NCBI RefSeq assembly: GCF_023821985.2
Contig: NZ_CP098805.1
Location: forward strand, 4,832,501 to 4,896,500
Direction of reading: 5' to 3'
DNA: 64,000 nucleotides
Source: Dyadobacter chenhuakuii
GTDB lineage: Bacteria; Bacteroidota; Bacteroidia; Cytophagales; Spirosomataceae
Positions 33,901 through 42,487 of this stretch are shown one piece after another. The notes beneath the pieces were generated by a model. The model did no database searches. It was not told the origin of the DNA and was given only the letters and a program-made list of their open reading frames with translations. Each line of letters begins with the position of its first letter. Position 1 is the stretch's first letter. Position numbers and translations under genes: made by a program.

Positions 33901-34425
33901 CAATGCTTCAATTCCGTCCTGCAAATCTTCTGCGTATTGCTTCAACTGTTTCAGCGAGAAGTTACCCGCAATGTTCACGTTCATGATCGGGAACTCCGAG
34001 AAGTTCACATCCTGCGCCGTGGGGCCCGAATCCAGGTTTTGCGGCAAGTCGGTTTTAGCCTTGTCAATCGCATCCCTGACTCGCTGCAATGCGACCTCCA
34101 CGGCCACATCCGGCGTAAATTCTACCAGGATTACAGAAACATCCTGCAATGCATTCGACTTGATCTTTTTAACACCATTCAGCGATTTCAGCTGCTTTTC
34201 GATGGGTTTGTTGATCGTGTTCTCAATATCCGCTGGCGCCGTTCCGAAGTAAATCGTGTTGATATAGATCTGCGGGATCTTGATATCCGGAAACTGCTCT
34301 TTGGGCAGGTTATTATAGACCATAAACCCGGCAAGCGTAATGATGAACGTAAAGATGTAAATCGTCGTCCGATTCTCTACGCACCAGTTGGTAAAGCCTA
34401 AGGTCTTATATTCTTCGAATTTCAT
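30994..34425 (-). CDS. RND efflux transporter, inner-membrane permease (HAE1/AcrB-like)
   Basis: 1143 residues, typical length for Bacteroidota HAE-type pumps. The N-terminus gives a first membrane helix and the FPDIKIPQIYI porter start. Membrane helices with GLVVDDAIVVIENTHR carry the conserved proton-relay region, and a second set follows after about 600 residues (FIIFFTILLSLIGVLLGF, ALAGIVVKNGILLIEFI). An added membrane stretch around 520-580 is common in this subgroup. It exports drugs or toxic compounds across both membranes together with the adaptor and TolC-like genes directly upstream in the operon. Confidence 0.95.
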   Translation of the reverse strand: MKFEEYKTLGFTNWCVENRTTIYIFTFIITLAGFMVYNNLPKEQFPDIKIPQIYINTIYFGTAPADIENTINKPIEKQLKSLNGVKKIKSNALQDVSVILVEFTPDVAVEVALQRVRDAIDKAKTDLPQNLDSGPTAQDVNFSEFPIMNVNIAGNFSLKQLKQYAEDLQDGIEALPEITRVDILGALNREIQINVNLDRMKSSGLTFFDVQSAIQSENINVSGGELNVQGVRRTLRVKGEYTNVADMANIRIRTATGATVRLGDVAEVSDNFEEQQDFARLANKTVITLNVIKRSGENLVDAADKIENVIADFKENRFPPGLDVKITADQSIQTRADLHDLINTVVLGFIFVVMVLMFFMGVRDAIFVGLSVPLSALVAFVMMPIIGPLVGTEFTLNTIVLFAFLLGIGLVVDDAIVVIENTHRLFNNHKDWTIQQAVKAAAGEVFIPVLSGTLTTIAPFFPLLFWTGIVGEFMKFMPLTLIITLGASLFVAYVMNPVFAVSFMGRHDDEKEAHDTSFKGIRRPLIILAVAAIIGYLIDRGVGNFFVFILILWIFNHYILTPRILVPFQDRLLPALKNNYRKLIDWLLRGWRPVVAIAVVFGLLIFTFVLTGIVQPKVLFFPSGDPDYVYVYNKMPIGTDARVTDSVTKIIEKKVFDVLEKEKAMDMVNSVIANVGKNAGDPYNPDRAATPHKSKVTVAFVYGTERGGRSSEAILRKIREAVKGIPGAEISVEREAVGPPTGKPISIEISGDDFEVLQKLEKSVLQKVQQSGIEGIDQLRSDLVTNKPEIVIDIDREKAQREGISSQQIALAVRTALFGLEVSKFRDDKDEYPIMVRLEKDDREQIEKLLSLNVVYRDMNMGGALRQVPITSVANIHYSTTFSQINRQDQSRIVTLGSDVLPGYNANEIVGQIQALIEDMEVPNGYIIKMGGEQEEQNESMAFLGTAFGAAILLIYLILATQFNSVVKPFIIFFTILLSLIGVLLGFIIFKKDFSVIMSGVGIIALAGIVVKNGILLIEFIEELRGRGYPMREAIIEGGAIRLTPVLLTASAAVLGLVPLALGITVDFVGLFRNLEPHLIVGGPSSIFWNILAWTIIFGLTFSTILTLIMVPCMYYVNERVRDKWFRKGKQEVVNPNWQNETI

Positions 34426-34457
34426 AAATAGCTAATGTTGAATGAGATAAATAGCCC

Positions 34458-35594
34458 TTAATAGCTTATCGGCTGACCGTCGGAGACTTCCTGGTAACCC
34501 AATGTGATCAGCTGGTCGCCCGCGGTGAGGCCCGAAAGAATTTCAACTTTTCCGTTGTAGCTCAATCCCGTTTTCACCTCTTTTGCCTTGGCTACTTTCT
34601 TATTGCCTTCGGTTACAGCCACATATACAACATTTCCTTTTTCCGTGCTCTGAACATAATTCTGATCAATCGCCAATGCATTCTTGCTGATCGCATCATT
34701 GATCTGCACCTGCGCCATCATGTTCGGCTTAATGTCCTTGCTCGTTGGCAGATTGGCTTCAATCGTGAATGTGCGCGACAATGGGTCCACAGCCGTGCTT
34801 ACGAAAGTGATCCTGGCTTTATATTCCTTTTTCAAATCCGGAAATTTCACGATCACTTCATCGCCTTTTTTCACGCTGGCAGCGTAAGTGTCAGATACTT
34901 TTGCGATTACTTTCAGATTGCTCAGATTCACAATCCTAACCACACCTACGCCCGGAGAAGCCATTTCTCCCACTTTCACATTGACCATATCTACAACACC
35001 GGCCATTGGCGACACAATGTTGGTCTGCGATAATTGTGCATTCAAAGTGCTCATCTTTCTTTCCAGAGCCTCTTTGTTGTTTTTGGCTTGCAGATATTGA
35101 ATCTCCGTTCCGATCTTCTGGTCCCAAAGGTTTTTCTGCTTTTCATAGATTGTGTTGGCAAGCGACATTTGCGTTTTCAACTCCTCGATAGATTCCGTCA
35201 GAATGCTGTTGTCGATTTTACCAATAATGCCTCCGGCTTTCACGTAATCGCCTTCTTTAACATTCATAGCAACCACCACGCCACCGGATTTCGGAGTTAC
35301 CAGCACATTATTTTTGGCATCAACCGTTCCCTGCAATTCTACATAATGACGGAATGTTTCAGCATTCAATGTATCAATGCTAACGGGTTTCACCTTTGCC
35401 TCGGCTGCCTTGTTCGGGTCCATTTTTGTGATCTCGATTTCCAGAGCCTTGATCTTTTTCTCAGTTTCCGAACGCTCCGCTTTCAGCTTGGCCAATTCTT
35501 CTTTTTTCCCTGCCACGCCTTCTTTCTTTTCTCCTCCGCCGCATGCTGAAAGCAGGACGGTCATGGCTGTAATAATTAAAATATGTCGTTTCAT
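34458..35594 (-). CDS. RND efflux periplasmic adaptor (membrane fusion protein, lipoprotein)
   Basis: 378 residues from the ATG at 35594 (MKRHILII); an in-frame start eight codons earlier is less likely. The lipobox LLSACGGG indicates lipid anchoring to the inner membrane. It has a coiled-coil segment (KKEELAKLKAERSETEKKIK), the biotinyl-lipoyl-like region KSGGVVVAMNVKEGDYVKAG and the matching SPMAGVVDMVNVKVGE half, then beta-barrel domains. It links the permease (32 nt downstream) to the TolC-type channel. The operon order is outer channel, adaptor, permease. Confidence 0.95.
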   Translation of the reverse strand: MKRHILIITAMTVLLSACGGGEKKEGVAGKKEELAKLKAERSETEKKIKALEIEITKMDPNKAAEAKVKPVSIDTLNAETFRHYVELQGTVDAKNNVLVTPKSGGVVVAMNVKEGDYVKAGGIIGKIDNSILTESIEELKTQMSLANTIYEKQKNLWDQKIGTEIQYLQAKNNKEALERKMSTLNAQLSQTNIVSPMAGVVDMVNVKVGEMASPGVGVVRIVNLSNLKVIAKVSDTYAASVKKGDEVIVKFPDLKKEYKARITFVSTAVDPLSRTFTIEANLPTSKDIKPNMMAQVQINDAISKNALAIDQNYVQSTEKGNVVYVAVTEGNKKVAKAKEVKTGLSYNGKVEILSGLTAGDQLITLGYQEVSDGQPISY

Positions 35595-35643
35595 GATGTA
35601 GGTAAATAGCAGTTTCAAGTTTTGTTTCGTGTTAATGTGATGC

Positions 35644-37005
35644 TTATTTTTCAGTATAAAGTTCGCCTTTGGCTCTGCTCAGGTCCACTTTTGCGATCAT
35701 CAGATCATACAATGCGGTGAAGTAATTGGTCTGCGCTTCTTTCAGGGAAGATTCCGCATTGATCACCTCAATGTTTGACCCAACGCCTTCTTTGTATTTG
35801 ATTTTTGAAACCCTTACAATTTCCTCCGCCAGCGTCAGGTTGCGTTTCTGCGTTTCCAGGGTTGCAAATGCATTTTTAATGTTAATGCTCGCCTGGTTAT
35901 TTTCCAGATCGATCGACTGTTTCAGCAGTGTCTGGCTGTTTTTGACCTTATCAATGGCGATCTTTTTCTGGTTGATCTGGTATCTTTTAGAAAAACCATC
36001 AAAAATCGGAATGTTCAGGTTCACGGTCAGCACCATGTTGTTGTACCAATTGTCGGTAAAAAGCTGCGAGAATTTATCATAACCGGCATTATATCCATAT
36101 CCCACCGAAGCCGACAGGCTAGGCAGATATCCGCTCCTGACATTGCGAAGGTCCAGTCCGGCCAGTTTTTCCTGCGTGTTCAGCAATGAATATTCGATGC
36201 GGTTTTCATAATTAAGATCCGGGTTGCCAAGTTCTGCTCTCAGAGAATCCACATTAACCGCATTAATGTCGTCCGTCAGCTTAATCGGCTCATTAGCAGG
36301 CATTCCCATTTGGTATTTCAATAAAGCATAGCTAAGCTCGATCAGGTTCTGCACTTTCTGGCGCTCGGTTTGCAGGTTATTGATCTGCACTTCCAAACGG
36401 TTAACATCCAGAAGCTCCACAAATCCGCTGGCATTCATCGCTTTGGTCTCACGCATCAGTGAATCCACGCGCGAAATGTTCAGATCCAGGAGCTTGGCAC
36501 GTTCCTCCGCAACTTGTGCGGAATAATAGGCCTTGGTAACCGACTCAGCCACTTGCACTTTCGAAGAAGTAGTCGATTTCTGCGCCAGCTCACGATAGGT
36601 TGCCGCGGCTTTTAGACCAATAAAATAAGAACCGTTGAAAATAAGCTGGTTCAGATTGGCAGAAGCCGAACCTTGCCACGGAATCCCGAATTCAACCGCA
36701 GCGGGAGGCGCGTCGGCAGGAGCTGTCGGATCAAACGCATTGGCAGGAAGGAAAAACCGGGGGATAATAATGTTATTGGTCACCGAAACGGCCGCACTCA
36801 ACTGAGGCAATCCCGCCGCCCTGATTTCACCAATTCTTGCTTCCGCAGAAAGGGCATCCAACTGTGCATTTTTAATGTTCAAATTATGCTTGACCGCATA
36901 ATCGACGGCTTGTTCCAGGGAGAAATCCTGCGCGCGGAGCGGACCGAAGGCGAGTAAAATCGCCAGCAACATCAGGCTGCGGCGTATTATTTGTTCATTT
37001 TTCAT
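35644..37005 (-). CDS. TolC-family outer-membrane efflux channel
   Basis: 453 residues from MKNEQIIRR at 37005, with a signal peptide (LMLLAILLAFGPLRAQ). Two repeats of the outer-membrane-efflux-protein type have long helices: LEQAVDYAVKHNLNIKNAQL near the mature N-terminus and ALLKQSIDLENN-like helices later. It forms the exit duct of the RND pump and precedes the adaptor gene by 49 nt. It overlaps the end of the tetR-type gene by 11 nt (26 nt with the earlier start), so all four genes are likely one operon. Confidence 0.93.
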   Translation of the reverse strand: MKNEQIIRRSLMLLAILLAFGPLRAQDFSLEQAVDYAVKHNLNIKNAQLDALSAEARIGEIRAAGLPQLSAAVSVTNNIIIPRFFLPANAFDPTAPADAPPAAVEFGIPWQGSASANLNQLIFNGSYFIGLKAAATYRELAQKSTTSSKVQVAESVTKAYYSAQVAEERAKLLDLNISRVDSLMRETKAMNASGFVELLDVNRLEVQINNLQTERQKVQNLIELSYALLKYQMGMPANEPIKLTDDINAVNVDSLRAELGNPDLNYENRIEYSLLNTQEKLAGLDLRNVRSGYLPSLSASVGYGYNAGYDKFSQLFTDNWYNNMVLTVNLNIPIFDGFSKRYQINQKKIAIDKVKNSQTLLKQSIDLENNQASINIKNAFATLETQKRNLTLAEEIVRVSKIKYKEGVGSNIEVINAESSLKEAQTNYFTALYDLMIAKVDLSRAKGELYTEK

Positions 37006-37621
37006 GGGTATTGATTTCAATTGCTGATCTGTCTTTTATGGTGTGGTAATATTCAAATCCTTTTTCTGATAAAATTCCTCTCAAAAAGTGGAGCAGGAAC
37101 TGCATTTGGGTATGCATCATACTGAATTTTTTTTGTGGAAAAACGGTCGGGTCGAAAGCCAGCACAATTTGTTCTATGCGGAGCAACGCAAGAATATCCA
37201 CATCGATATCAGGTCGGTAAAGGCCCTGCTCAATGCCACTTACGAGGTTTTCGCGGATATTTTTGAGCAGAAACTCATGCTTATACGTTTCAAATTGCTC
37301 CCATGCCTTCGGGTAATATTTTTTCAGATCATATAATAAGGCCGGGTTCATTTCAGAAAGCGTGTTCTGCATTTGCGTCGATGAATGCATGATCTGCTCG
37401 ATTGGATTGGCTGCTTTTTCTTCCAGTTTCTCAATCTCACACTTCTGATCCATGATTTCTTTCTGGATTACCAATGCCAGAATGGCCTCTTTGTCGGAAT
37501 AATGCTGGTAAATGGTCCGTTTTGAAATCCCCAGATCTTTGGCAATATCATCCATGGTAACGCTCTTGATTCCATAGCGCCAGAACAGACTTAGGGCTGA
37601 TTTTATAATTCGCTCTTTCAC
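36995..37621 (-). CDS. TetR/AcrR-family regulator of the RND operon
   Basis: 208 residues if translation starts at the GTG at 37621 (VKERIIKSALSLFWRYG). A longer frame to 37708 adds residues that do not fit the family. The helix-turn-helix is VTMDDIAKDLGISKRTIYQHYSDKEAILALVIQ, standard for TetR, followed by a variable ligand-binding domain. Being the first gene of the RND operon, it probably represses its own promoter and the pump until an inducer binds. The operator is not identified. Confidence 0.9.
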   Translation of the reverse strand: MKERIIKSALSLFWRYGIKSVTMDDIAKDLGISKRTIYQHYSDKEAILALVIQKEIMDQKCEIEKLEEKAANPIEQIMHSSTQMQNTLSEMNPALLYDLKKYYPKAWEQFETYKHEFLLKNIRENLVSGIEQGLYRPDIDVDILALLRIEQIVLAFDPTVFPQKKFSMMHTQMQFLLHFLRGILSEKGFEYYHTIKDRSAIEINTHEK

Positions 37622-37964
37622 AAAGCAAATTTGAAATATTAGCTCGAAATAAACTAAGAAAACTTTGAAAATGCTGAAAGTTTTCTGTCGTTCCCTATGT
37701 GCTTGCATTCAGACGGTTATAATAGCATATCAGCACTGAGAAGCTCAAAAGTAGGTCCGTATTGTCCGTTTGACCAATCAAAAACTTATTAAGCGGAAAA
37801 TTTCAGGTATGAACTTGGCAAATACCCAGATAAAATGCGCCGGTGAGGGAATGATTTACATCTTGCTGATGTTTGGAAATGACACATATTCTGACCAATT
37901 TTCGGGTCTTTTGTCTTAGTTATTAACTTCCAATTCACTAATTGCTATCGCGACAAACAAATCA
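37622..37964. other. Divergent intergenic region between tetR and the arginine decarboxylase gene
   Basis: 343 bp without a gene. It must contain the promoters of the RND operon (leftward) and of the decarboxylase (rightward). No clear long palindrome was found. Confidence 0.5.
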
Positions 37965-39446
37965 ATGAAAAGCTACATTGACCTGATTCAGCAGACATTC
38001 GAGTTTCCTACAATGGAGTTCAATGTTGATAATAATGAGTTGCTGTTCAACAATGTACCACTGATGGATATCATCAAAGAACATGGTACGCCGTTAAAAA
38101 TCAATTATTTGCCGAAAATAGGGGAGCATATCGAGAACGCAAACATGTTTTTTCGGAATGCTTTCAAAAGACATAATTATAAAGGAAGCTACACTTATTG
38201 TTATTGCACCAAATCTTCGCATTTCAGCTTCGTGCTGGAAGAGGCTTTGAAGCATAATATACATCTCGAAACTTCTTCGTCTTTTGATGTTCCCATTATC
38301 CGCGAATTGTATCGCCGGGGTAAGGTAACCAAAAACACTTACGTGCTTGCCAATGGTTACAAGCTGCCACGTTACACGCAGTATCTCAGCGAGTTGATCA
38401 ACGAAGGGTTCAATGTTATCCCCATTTTGGATAACCTCAAAGAAATTGAATCATACGAACAGCAGGTTACAGCCGATACGGTCAATTTTGGGATGCGTAT
38501 TGCTACGGATGAGGAGCCGAATTTTGCTTTTTATACGTCGCGTCTGGGGATCCGTTATAATGATGTGCAACAGCTTTATAAGGAAAAAATTGAACCGAAT
38601 CCTCGGTTTAAGCTCAAAATGCTGCATTTCTTTATTAATACGGGGATTAAGGACAGTGCTTATTACTGGAGTGAATTAACCCGGTTTATGTTCAAATACT
38701 GCGAAATGCAGAAAATTTGTCCTGAGCTGGATTCCATCGACATTGGTGGCGGGTTGCCAATCCAGACTTCTTTGCAGGCTGGCTACGATTATCAGCAGAT
38801 GATCGACGAGATCATTGAGAACATTCAGTGGATCTGCAACAAGAACAATGTGCCTGTTCCACATATTTTTACGGAATTCGGCAGTTATACTGTGGGTGAA
38901 AGCGGCGCGGTGATTTATGAAATCATTGACAAAAAGCTGCAAAACGATAAGGAGCTTTGGTATATGATCAACGGCTCGTTCATTACGCAGCTTCCCGACT
39001 CCTGGGGCATGAACCAGAAATACATCATGCTGCCAATCAATAACTGGGATAGTCCTTATCAAAAGGTCAATCTCGGTGGATTAACGTGTGATTCGCAGGA
39101 TTTCTACAACAGCGAAATGCACAGCGCTGACTTGTATATGCCGATTTTTGAAGAAGATTCGGAAAAACAATACATCGGATTCTTCCATACCGGCGCTTAC
39201 CAGGAATCTCTGGGAGGTTATGGCGGCATTCAGCATTGCCTGATCCCGGCCCCTAAACACGTTTTGGTGGATAAGGACGAAGATGGCAAGATTGTAACGC
39301 GCGTTTTTGCAGAAGAGCAGAACAGCGATTCGATGCTTAAAATTTTAGGCTTTAAAGAAGAATCGTTTGTGGTTCCTGAAAAGAATGTCGGAACGGAAAT
39401 GCAGCCGATTGACGAAGAGGAAGAATTGGTCGAAACAAAAATCTGA
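37965..39446 (+). CDS. Arginine decarboxylase-like PLP enzyme (alanine-racemase fold)
   Basis: 493 residues. The PLP-binding lysine sits in YCYCTKSSHFSFV, followed by LETSSSFDVPIIRELY, as in group IV (fold III) decarboxylases. Later motifs SIDIGGGLPIQTS (phosphate-binding glycine loop) and TEFGSYTVGESG support this. Bacteroidota homologues are annotated as biosynthetic arginine decarboxylase and would make agmatine for polyamines. Specificity between arginine and related amino acids cannot be decided by eye. It is a single-gene unit with a terminator-like hairpin after it. Confidence 0.85.
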   Translation: MKSYIDLIQQTFEFPTMEFNVDNNELLFNNVPLMDIIKEHGTPLKINYLPKIGEHIENANMFFRNAFKRHNYKGSYTYCYCTKSSHFSFVLEEALKHNIHLETSSSFDVPIIRELYRRGKVTKNTYVLANGYKLPRYTQYLSELINEGFNVIPILDNLKEIESYEQQVTADTVNFGMRIATDEEPNFAFYTSRLGIRYNDVQQLYKEKIEPNPRFKLKMLHFFINTGIKDSAYYWSELTRFMFKYCEMQKICPELDSIDIGGGLPIQTSLQAGYDYQQMIDEIIENIQWICNKNNVPVPHIFTEFGSYTVGESGAVIYEIIDKKLQNDKELWYMINGSFITQLPDSWGMNQKYIMLPINNWDSPYQKVNLGGLTCDSQDFYNSEMHSADLYMPIFEEDSEKQYIGFFHTGAYQESLGGYGGIQHCLIPAPKHVLVDKDEDGKIVTRVFAEEQNSDSMLKILGFKEESFVVPEKNVGTEMQPIDEEEELVETKI

Positions 39447-39460
39447 CCTTTGATATAAAG

Positions 39461-39520
39461 TTCTTTGAATGAGTTCGTTATTAGTCCAACTAAAACGCTC
39501 ATTCAAAGAATTATTTTTTA
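39461..39520 (+). terminator. Hairpin terminator after the decarboxylase gene
   Basis: Perfect 13-bp arms TTCTTTGAATGAG (39461-39473) and CTCATTCAAAGAA (39498-39510) with a 24-nt loop, followed by TTATTTTTTA. A TAnnTTTG box (TATTTTTG) at 39521-39528 begins right after it and may serve the next small gene. Confidence 0.7.
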
Positions 39521-39557
39521 TATTTTTGCGGTGACAAAATTTTACACGAACAGGAAA

Positions 39558-39686
39558 ATGAAAAAGTTATTACTTCTCCTTACTATTTGCGGTTCGCTTG
39601 CATTTGCATCTTGCACCAAACATGCTTGCCCGGCTTACGGTTCTACGCAGAAAATTACGCAGCCGGTCGCAGCTGAAAGAGTCTAA
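39558..39686 (+). CDS. Very small lipoprotein
   Basis: 42 residues: MKKLLLLLTICGSLAFASC followed by a short polar tail (TKHACPAYGSTQKITQPVAA). This is a complete lipoprotein signal with the lipobox Cys at about position 19 and only 23 mature residues. Tiny lipoproteins of this look occur widely in Bacteroidota. Its promoter is probably TATTTTTG at 39521-39528, 30 nt upstream. The end overlaps the convergent HAD phosphatase gene by 4 nt. The function is unknown. Confidence 0.8.
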   Translation: MKKLLLLLTICGSLAFASCTKHACPAYGSTQKITQPVAAERV

Positions 39687-40213
39687 ATTTTACCTTCCAG
39701 GATTATTTTAGCTGCCTCAAATAAACTTACAGCAGCAAAATCGCCAGTTGAAGCTTCATTTTCGGGAACAATCTGAATTGTTCTCACACCCGCATTTTTC
39801 CCAGCCTCCATATCCCTGTCACGGTCCCCGATCATCCAGGACTGTGTTACGTCTATATTATATTTCGCAATCGCCTTTTCCAGCATAAGGGAACCCGGTT
39901 TTCTGGAAAGCGAAACGCCTGAAACGCTCGGGTGATAAGGCGAGAAATAAAGGTCGTCCAATGCATTATCGGAGACTTTTTGCATCGCTTGGTGGATCGC
40001 ATGAACATTAGCTGCCGTGTAAAGCCCTTTTGCAATCCCCGCCTGATTCGTCACCACAATGAGCAGAAATCCTGCTTTCTTAAATGCTTTAAGCGCCTCT
40101 GGAACGCCTTCGGGAATCACCAGTTTTTCCAGTTCGTATAAATAATCCGGGCAATCCTCATTCAGCACTCCGTCGCGGTCGAGGAAGATGCATTTTGTTT
40201 TGGGTAAAGACAT
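39683..40213 (-). CDS. gmhB: HAD-family phosphatase, D-glycero-D-manno-heptose-1,7-bisphosphate phosphatase-like
   Basis: 176 residues. Motif I FLDRDGVLNED has the DxDGV nucleophile and acid/base. Motif II is VVTNQAGIAKG. The Zn-loop region is reduced (SPYHPSVSG, lacking the usual cysteines). Motif IV is MIGDRDRDMEAGKNAG. The histidinol-phosphatase/GmhB subfamily has this layout and acts in LPS heptose synthesis or related sugar phosphates. Loss of the zinc-binding cysteines is seen in some homologues. It lies 12 nt downstream of hemE on the same strand, so probably co-transcribed. Confidence 0.85.
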   Translation of the reverse strand: MSLPKTKCIFLDRDGVLNEDCPDYLYELEKLVIPEGVPEALKAFKKAGFLLIVVTNQAGIAKGLYTAANVHAIHQAMQKVSDNALDDLYFSPYHPSVSGVSLSRKPGSLMLEKAIAKYNIDVTQSWMIGDRDRDMEAGKNAGVRTIQIVPENEASTGDFAAVSLFEAAKIILEGKI

Positions 40214-40225
40214 AAAAAGGAGTGA

Positions 40226-41251
40226 CTAGGAAGAAAATTCTTTAACCGATTCGATGAAACAACGCACCTTATCAGGATCAGTGTCCGGGTAAACCCCGTG
40301 GCCCAGGTTAGCGATATAACGCTGTGTGCCAAATTGTTGCACCATATTTTTAACCTCTTTCCGGATCTGGTCATATGAAGCATACAGCACGCAGGGATCC
40401 AGATTTCCCTGCAACGTTTTATTAGGAATCAGCTCGCGCGACTCGGCAATGTCCATGTTCCAATCCAGGCCAACCACTGCGCAATTCAGCTCACTAATCG
40501 CCTTCCGTGCGAAGAATGCGCCTTTGGCAAAAACTGTAACGGGCACTTCATCAATGGCGTCACAGATCTGCTTGATATAGGGCAAAGAAAATGTGTTGTA
40601 TTGCTCAGGAGATAGGATACCGGCCCAGGAATCGAAGATCTGGACCAGGTTAGCGCCTGCTACAACCTGCGCTTTGAGGTAAGCAATGGTGCTATCCGTT
40701 ATTTTTTGAAGTAGTAAATGCGAGAATTCAGGATCCGCGTAAAGGTGTTTTTTTGCAACCGAGAATGTTTTGGAGCCTTTGCCTTCTGTCATGTAACAGA
40801 AAATCGTGAATGGGGCGCCCGCGAAACCGATCAGGGGAACACGTCCGTATAAGCCTTCTTTTGTGAGCTTAATAGCGTCCAAAACATATTTCAAATCCGT
40901 TTCCGGCTCCGCAATGTGCAGTCTGTCAAGATCTTGAATCGTATGAACCGTTGCCGGGAAAATCGGCCCGCTTTTTTCTACCATTTCATAAGGCAGCCCC
41001 ATCGCTTCGGGAATCACCAGAATGTCAGAAAAGATGATGGCTGCGTCAACGCCCAATAAATCAACGGGTTGCAATGTAACCTCAGCCGCCATTTCCGGCG
41101 TTGTAGCCAGCTTGATAAAACTTCCGGCCGTCTCGCGAACGGCCCTGTATTCAGCCAAAATCCGGCCCGCCTGCCGCATCATCCAAACAGGCGTGCGTTC
41201 TGTTTTCTCCCCACGCGCCGCCCGAAGCAAAAGATCATTTTTCAATTCCAT
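40226..41251 (-). CDS. hemE: Uroporphyrinogen decarboxylase
   Basis: 341 residues, usual length. The signatures [16 protein letters not shown] near the N-terminus and [19 protein letters not shown] in the middle are diagnostic. The enzyme removes four carboxyl groups from uroporphyrinogen III to give coproporphyrinogen III in haem synthesis. The C-terminus [21 protein letters not shown] also fits. It is the first gene of a two-gene unit with the HAD phosphatase. A haem-using cytochrome domain elsewhere in the window is consistent with an aerobic organism. Confidence 0.97.
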   Translation of the reverse strand: MELKNDLLLRAARGEKTERTPVWMMRQAGRILAEYRAVRETAGSFIKLATTPEMAAEVTLQPVDLLGVDAAIIFSDILVIPEAMGLPYEMVEKSGPIFPATVHTIQDLDRLHIAEPETDLKYVLDAIKLTKEGLYGRVPLIGFAGAPFTIFCYMTEGKGSKTFSVAKKHLYADPEFSHLLLQKITDSTIAYLKAQVVAGANLVQIFDSWAGILSPEQYNTFSLPYIKQICDAIDEVPVTVFAKGAFFARKAISELNCAVVGLDWNMDIAESRELIPNKTLQGNLDPCVLYASYDQIRKEVKNMVQQFGTQRYIANLGHGVYPDTDPDKVRCFIESVKEFSS

Positions 41252-41313
41252 GCGGCAAAGTTAGGCAGAAAGCGGCAAGCCCACACCTTAATTTGTCAAG
41301 AAAAGTGCATCAA

Positions 41314-41715
41314 CTACAACCGCTCGAAATTGCTGCTTCTGGAAGTGCAGCGAAAGGCAAATGGCCGTCGCTCTCGGCAAAGCTTTCTAATCTCCTGCCA
41401 GCGTTTAATGATCTGTTCAACCATTTCCCAATAATGGTAGCCGTTTTTGGAAGGAGGGCTTAAAAAAAAGACACCAACCTGATGTTCTTTAAAAAGCCTT
41501 CGCTGACTTTTTGTTCTGTGAATGTTCAGGTCTTGCGTAATGACTACTGCACCTTCAGCACCGATTTTAGGCAACCATTCCTCGTCCAAAGCACCTTTGC
41601 CAAAGACACTTACAATGGAAACAACCTCAAAGTCGGAACCAAGCGGTTTTTCTAAAATATCCAATGCAGATGCGATGTGTGGGGAGATGTTTTCGTCTAT
41701 ATAAATCCTGGTCAT
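41314..41715 (-). CDS. PIN-like toxin (DUF5615/VapC45-type)
   Basis: 133 residues. The start TRIYIDENISPHIASAL and the later GAVVITQDLNIHR (conserved acidic residues of the PIN-like active site) fit the small PIN-like nucleases paired with DUF433 proteins. It overlaps the upstream antitoxin gene by 4 nt. The C-terminus is basic (RKLCRERRPFAFRCTSR). It probably cleaves RNA when free of its partner. It sits between hemE and a receptor gene, as a typical solitary toxin-antitoxin locus. Confidence 0.8.
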   Translation of the reverse strand: MTRIYIDENISPHIASALDILEKPLGSDFEVVSIVSVFGKGALDEEWLPKIGAEGAVVITQDLNIHRTKSQRRLFKEHQVGVFFLSPPSKNGYHYWEMVEQIIKRWQEIRKLCRERRPFAFRCTSRSSNFERL

Positions 41716-42386
41716 GCCGCGTGCTGATGATAGGAAATCGCATCTTTCACCTGCGCCTGGGTCAAGTCATAAAGTCGTTGGATCACTTCAACTGGCTCGC
41801 CACCGCGGAATAAATTGAAAACACTTTCGGAGAGAATATTGGTAGTGCCAATCACAGGCTGCCCGAACTGCCTTTTCGGATCAATTACAATGCTATGGTC
41901 TTTTCCTAGCGGAAAAAATCGCTCAGCAAGGTTGTTTTTGTTAAAATCTATTTTCTTGCAAAAAGGCTCAAAAACCTCCTTAATAGTTATCTGTAAAGTC
42001 TCGTCAGCCTTGATTATTTCACCGACTTTACCCGTAAACAATACGTGACGGCCGTCGGTAAATATATTAGACTTCGCAAATGGATATTGCGTTTCAAACG
42101 TTTCGCTTAGCACATTGTGAGCCTTAATGATCTTTTGCGTGGTCACACCTTCCTGCCTAAGCTGGTAAAATGCGAAGAACTCAATTAATGTATAGAAGTT
42201 CGTCACCAATTCACTTCCTGAACCGCTGGAAAACGGTTGTTGATGATGCCCTGCAAATTGATTGTTCCAATATTCTTTAAGCCACCTTCTGACCTTCGGC
42301 TGAGGCAGGTTTAATATGGAGGAAATATCAGGAACGGTGTAAAGACCAGTTCCTAACCCAAATGTGGCTTGATTTTCGTAGGTCAT
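41712..42386 (-). CDS. DUF433-domain antitoxin, partner of the PIN-like toxin
   Basis: 224 residues. The N-terminus has a MerR-like helix-turn-helix (YTVPDISSILNLPQPKVRRWLKEY), for DNA binding. The C-terminus is DUF433 (IDPKRQFGQPVIGTTNILSE...VIQRLYDLTQAQVKDAISYH). DUF433 proteins with an added DNA-binding head pair with PIN-like toxins. Its stop overlaps the toxin start by 4 nt. It is expected to neutralise the toxin and repress the operon. Confidence 0.82.
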   Translation of the reverse strand: MTYENQATFGLGTGLYTVPDISSILNLPQPKVRRWLKEYWNNQFAGHHQQPFSSGSGSELVTNFYTLIEFFAFYQLRQEGVTTQKIIKAHNVLSETFETQYPFAKSNIFTDGRHVLFTGKVGEIIKADETLQITIKEVFEPFCKKIDFNKNNLAERFFPLGKDHSIVIDPKRQFGQPVIGTTNILSESVFNLFRGGEPVEVIQRLYDLTQAQVKDAISYHQHAA

Positions 42387-42487
42387 TTTTTAAGAAATAG
42401 TGTGAAAATTGGTCTAAGTATTATCCAAACTTAAACCAATTTATAGACAATCCACATTTTGTGCGCACAGACTTTTCAAGCGGCATA

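Noticed and set aside
41314-42386. PIN-like/DUF433 pair and the RelE/ParE pair considered as part of a defence island
   Set aside because: They lie about 11-15 kb outside the element among housekeeping genes; ordinary chromosomal toxin-antitoxin loci explain them.
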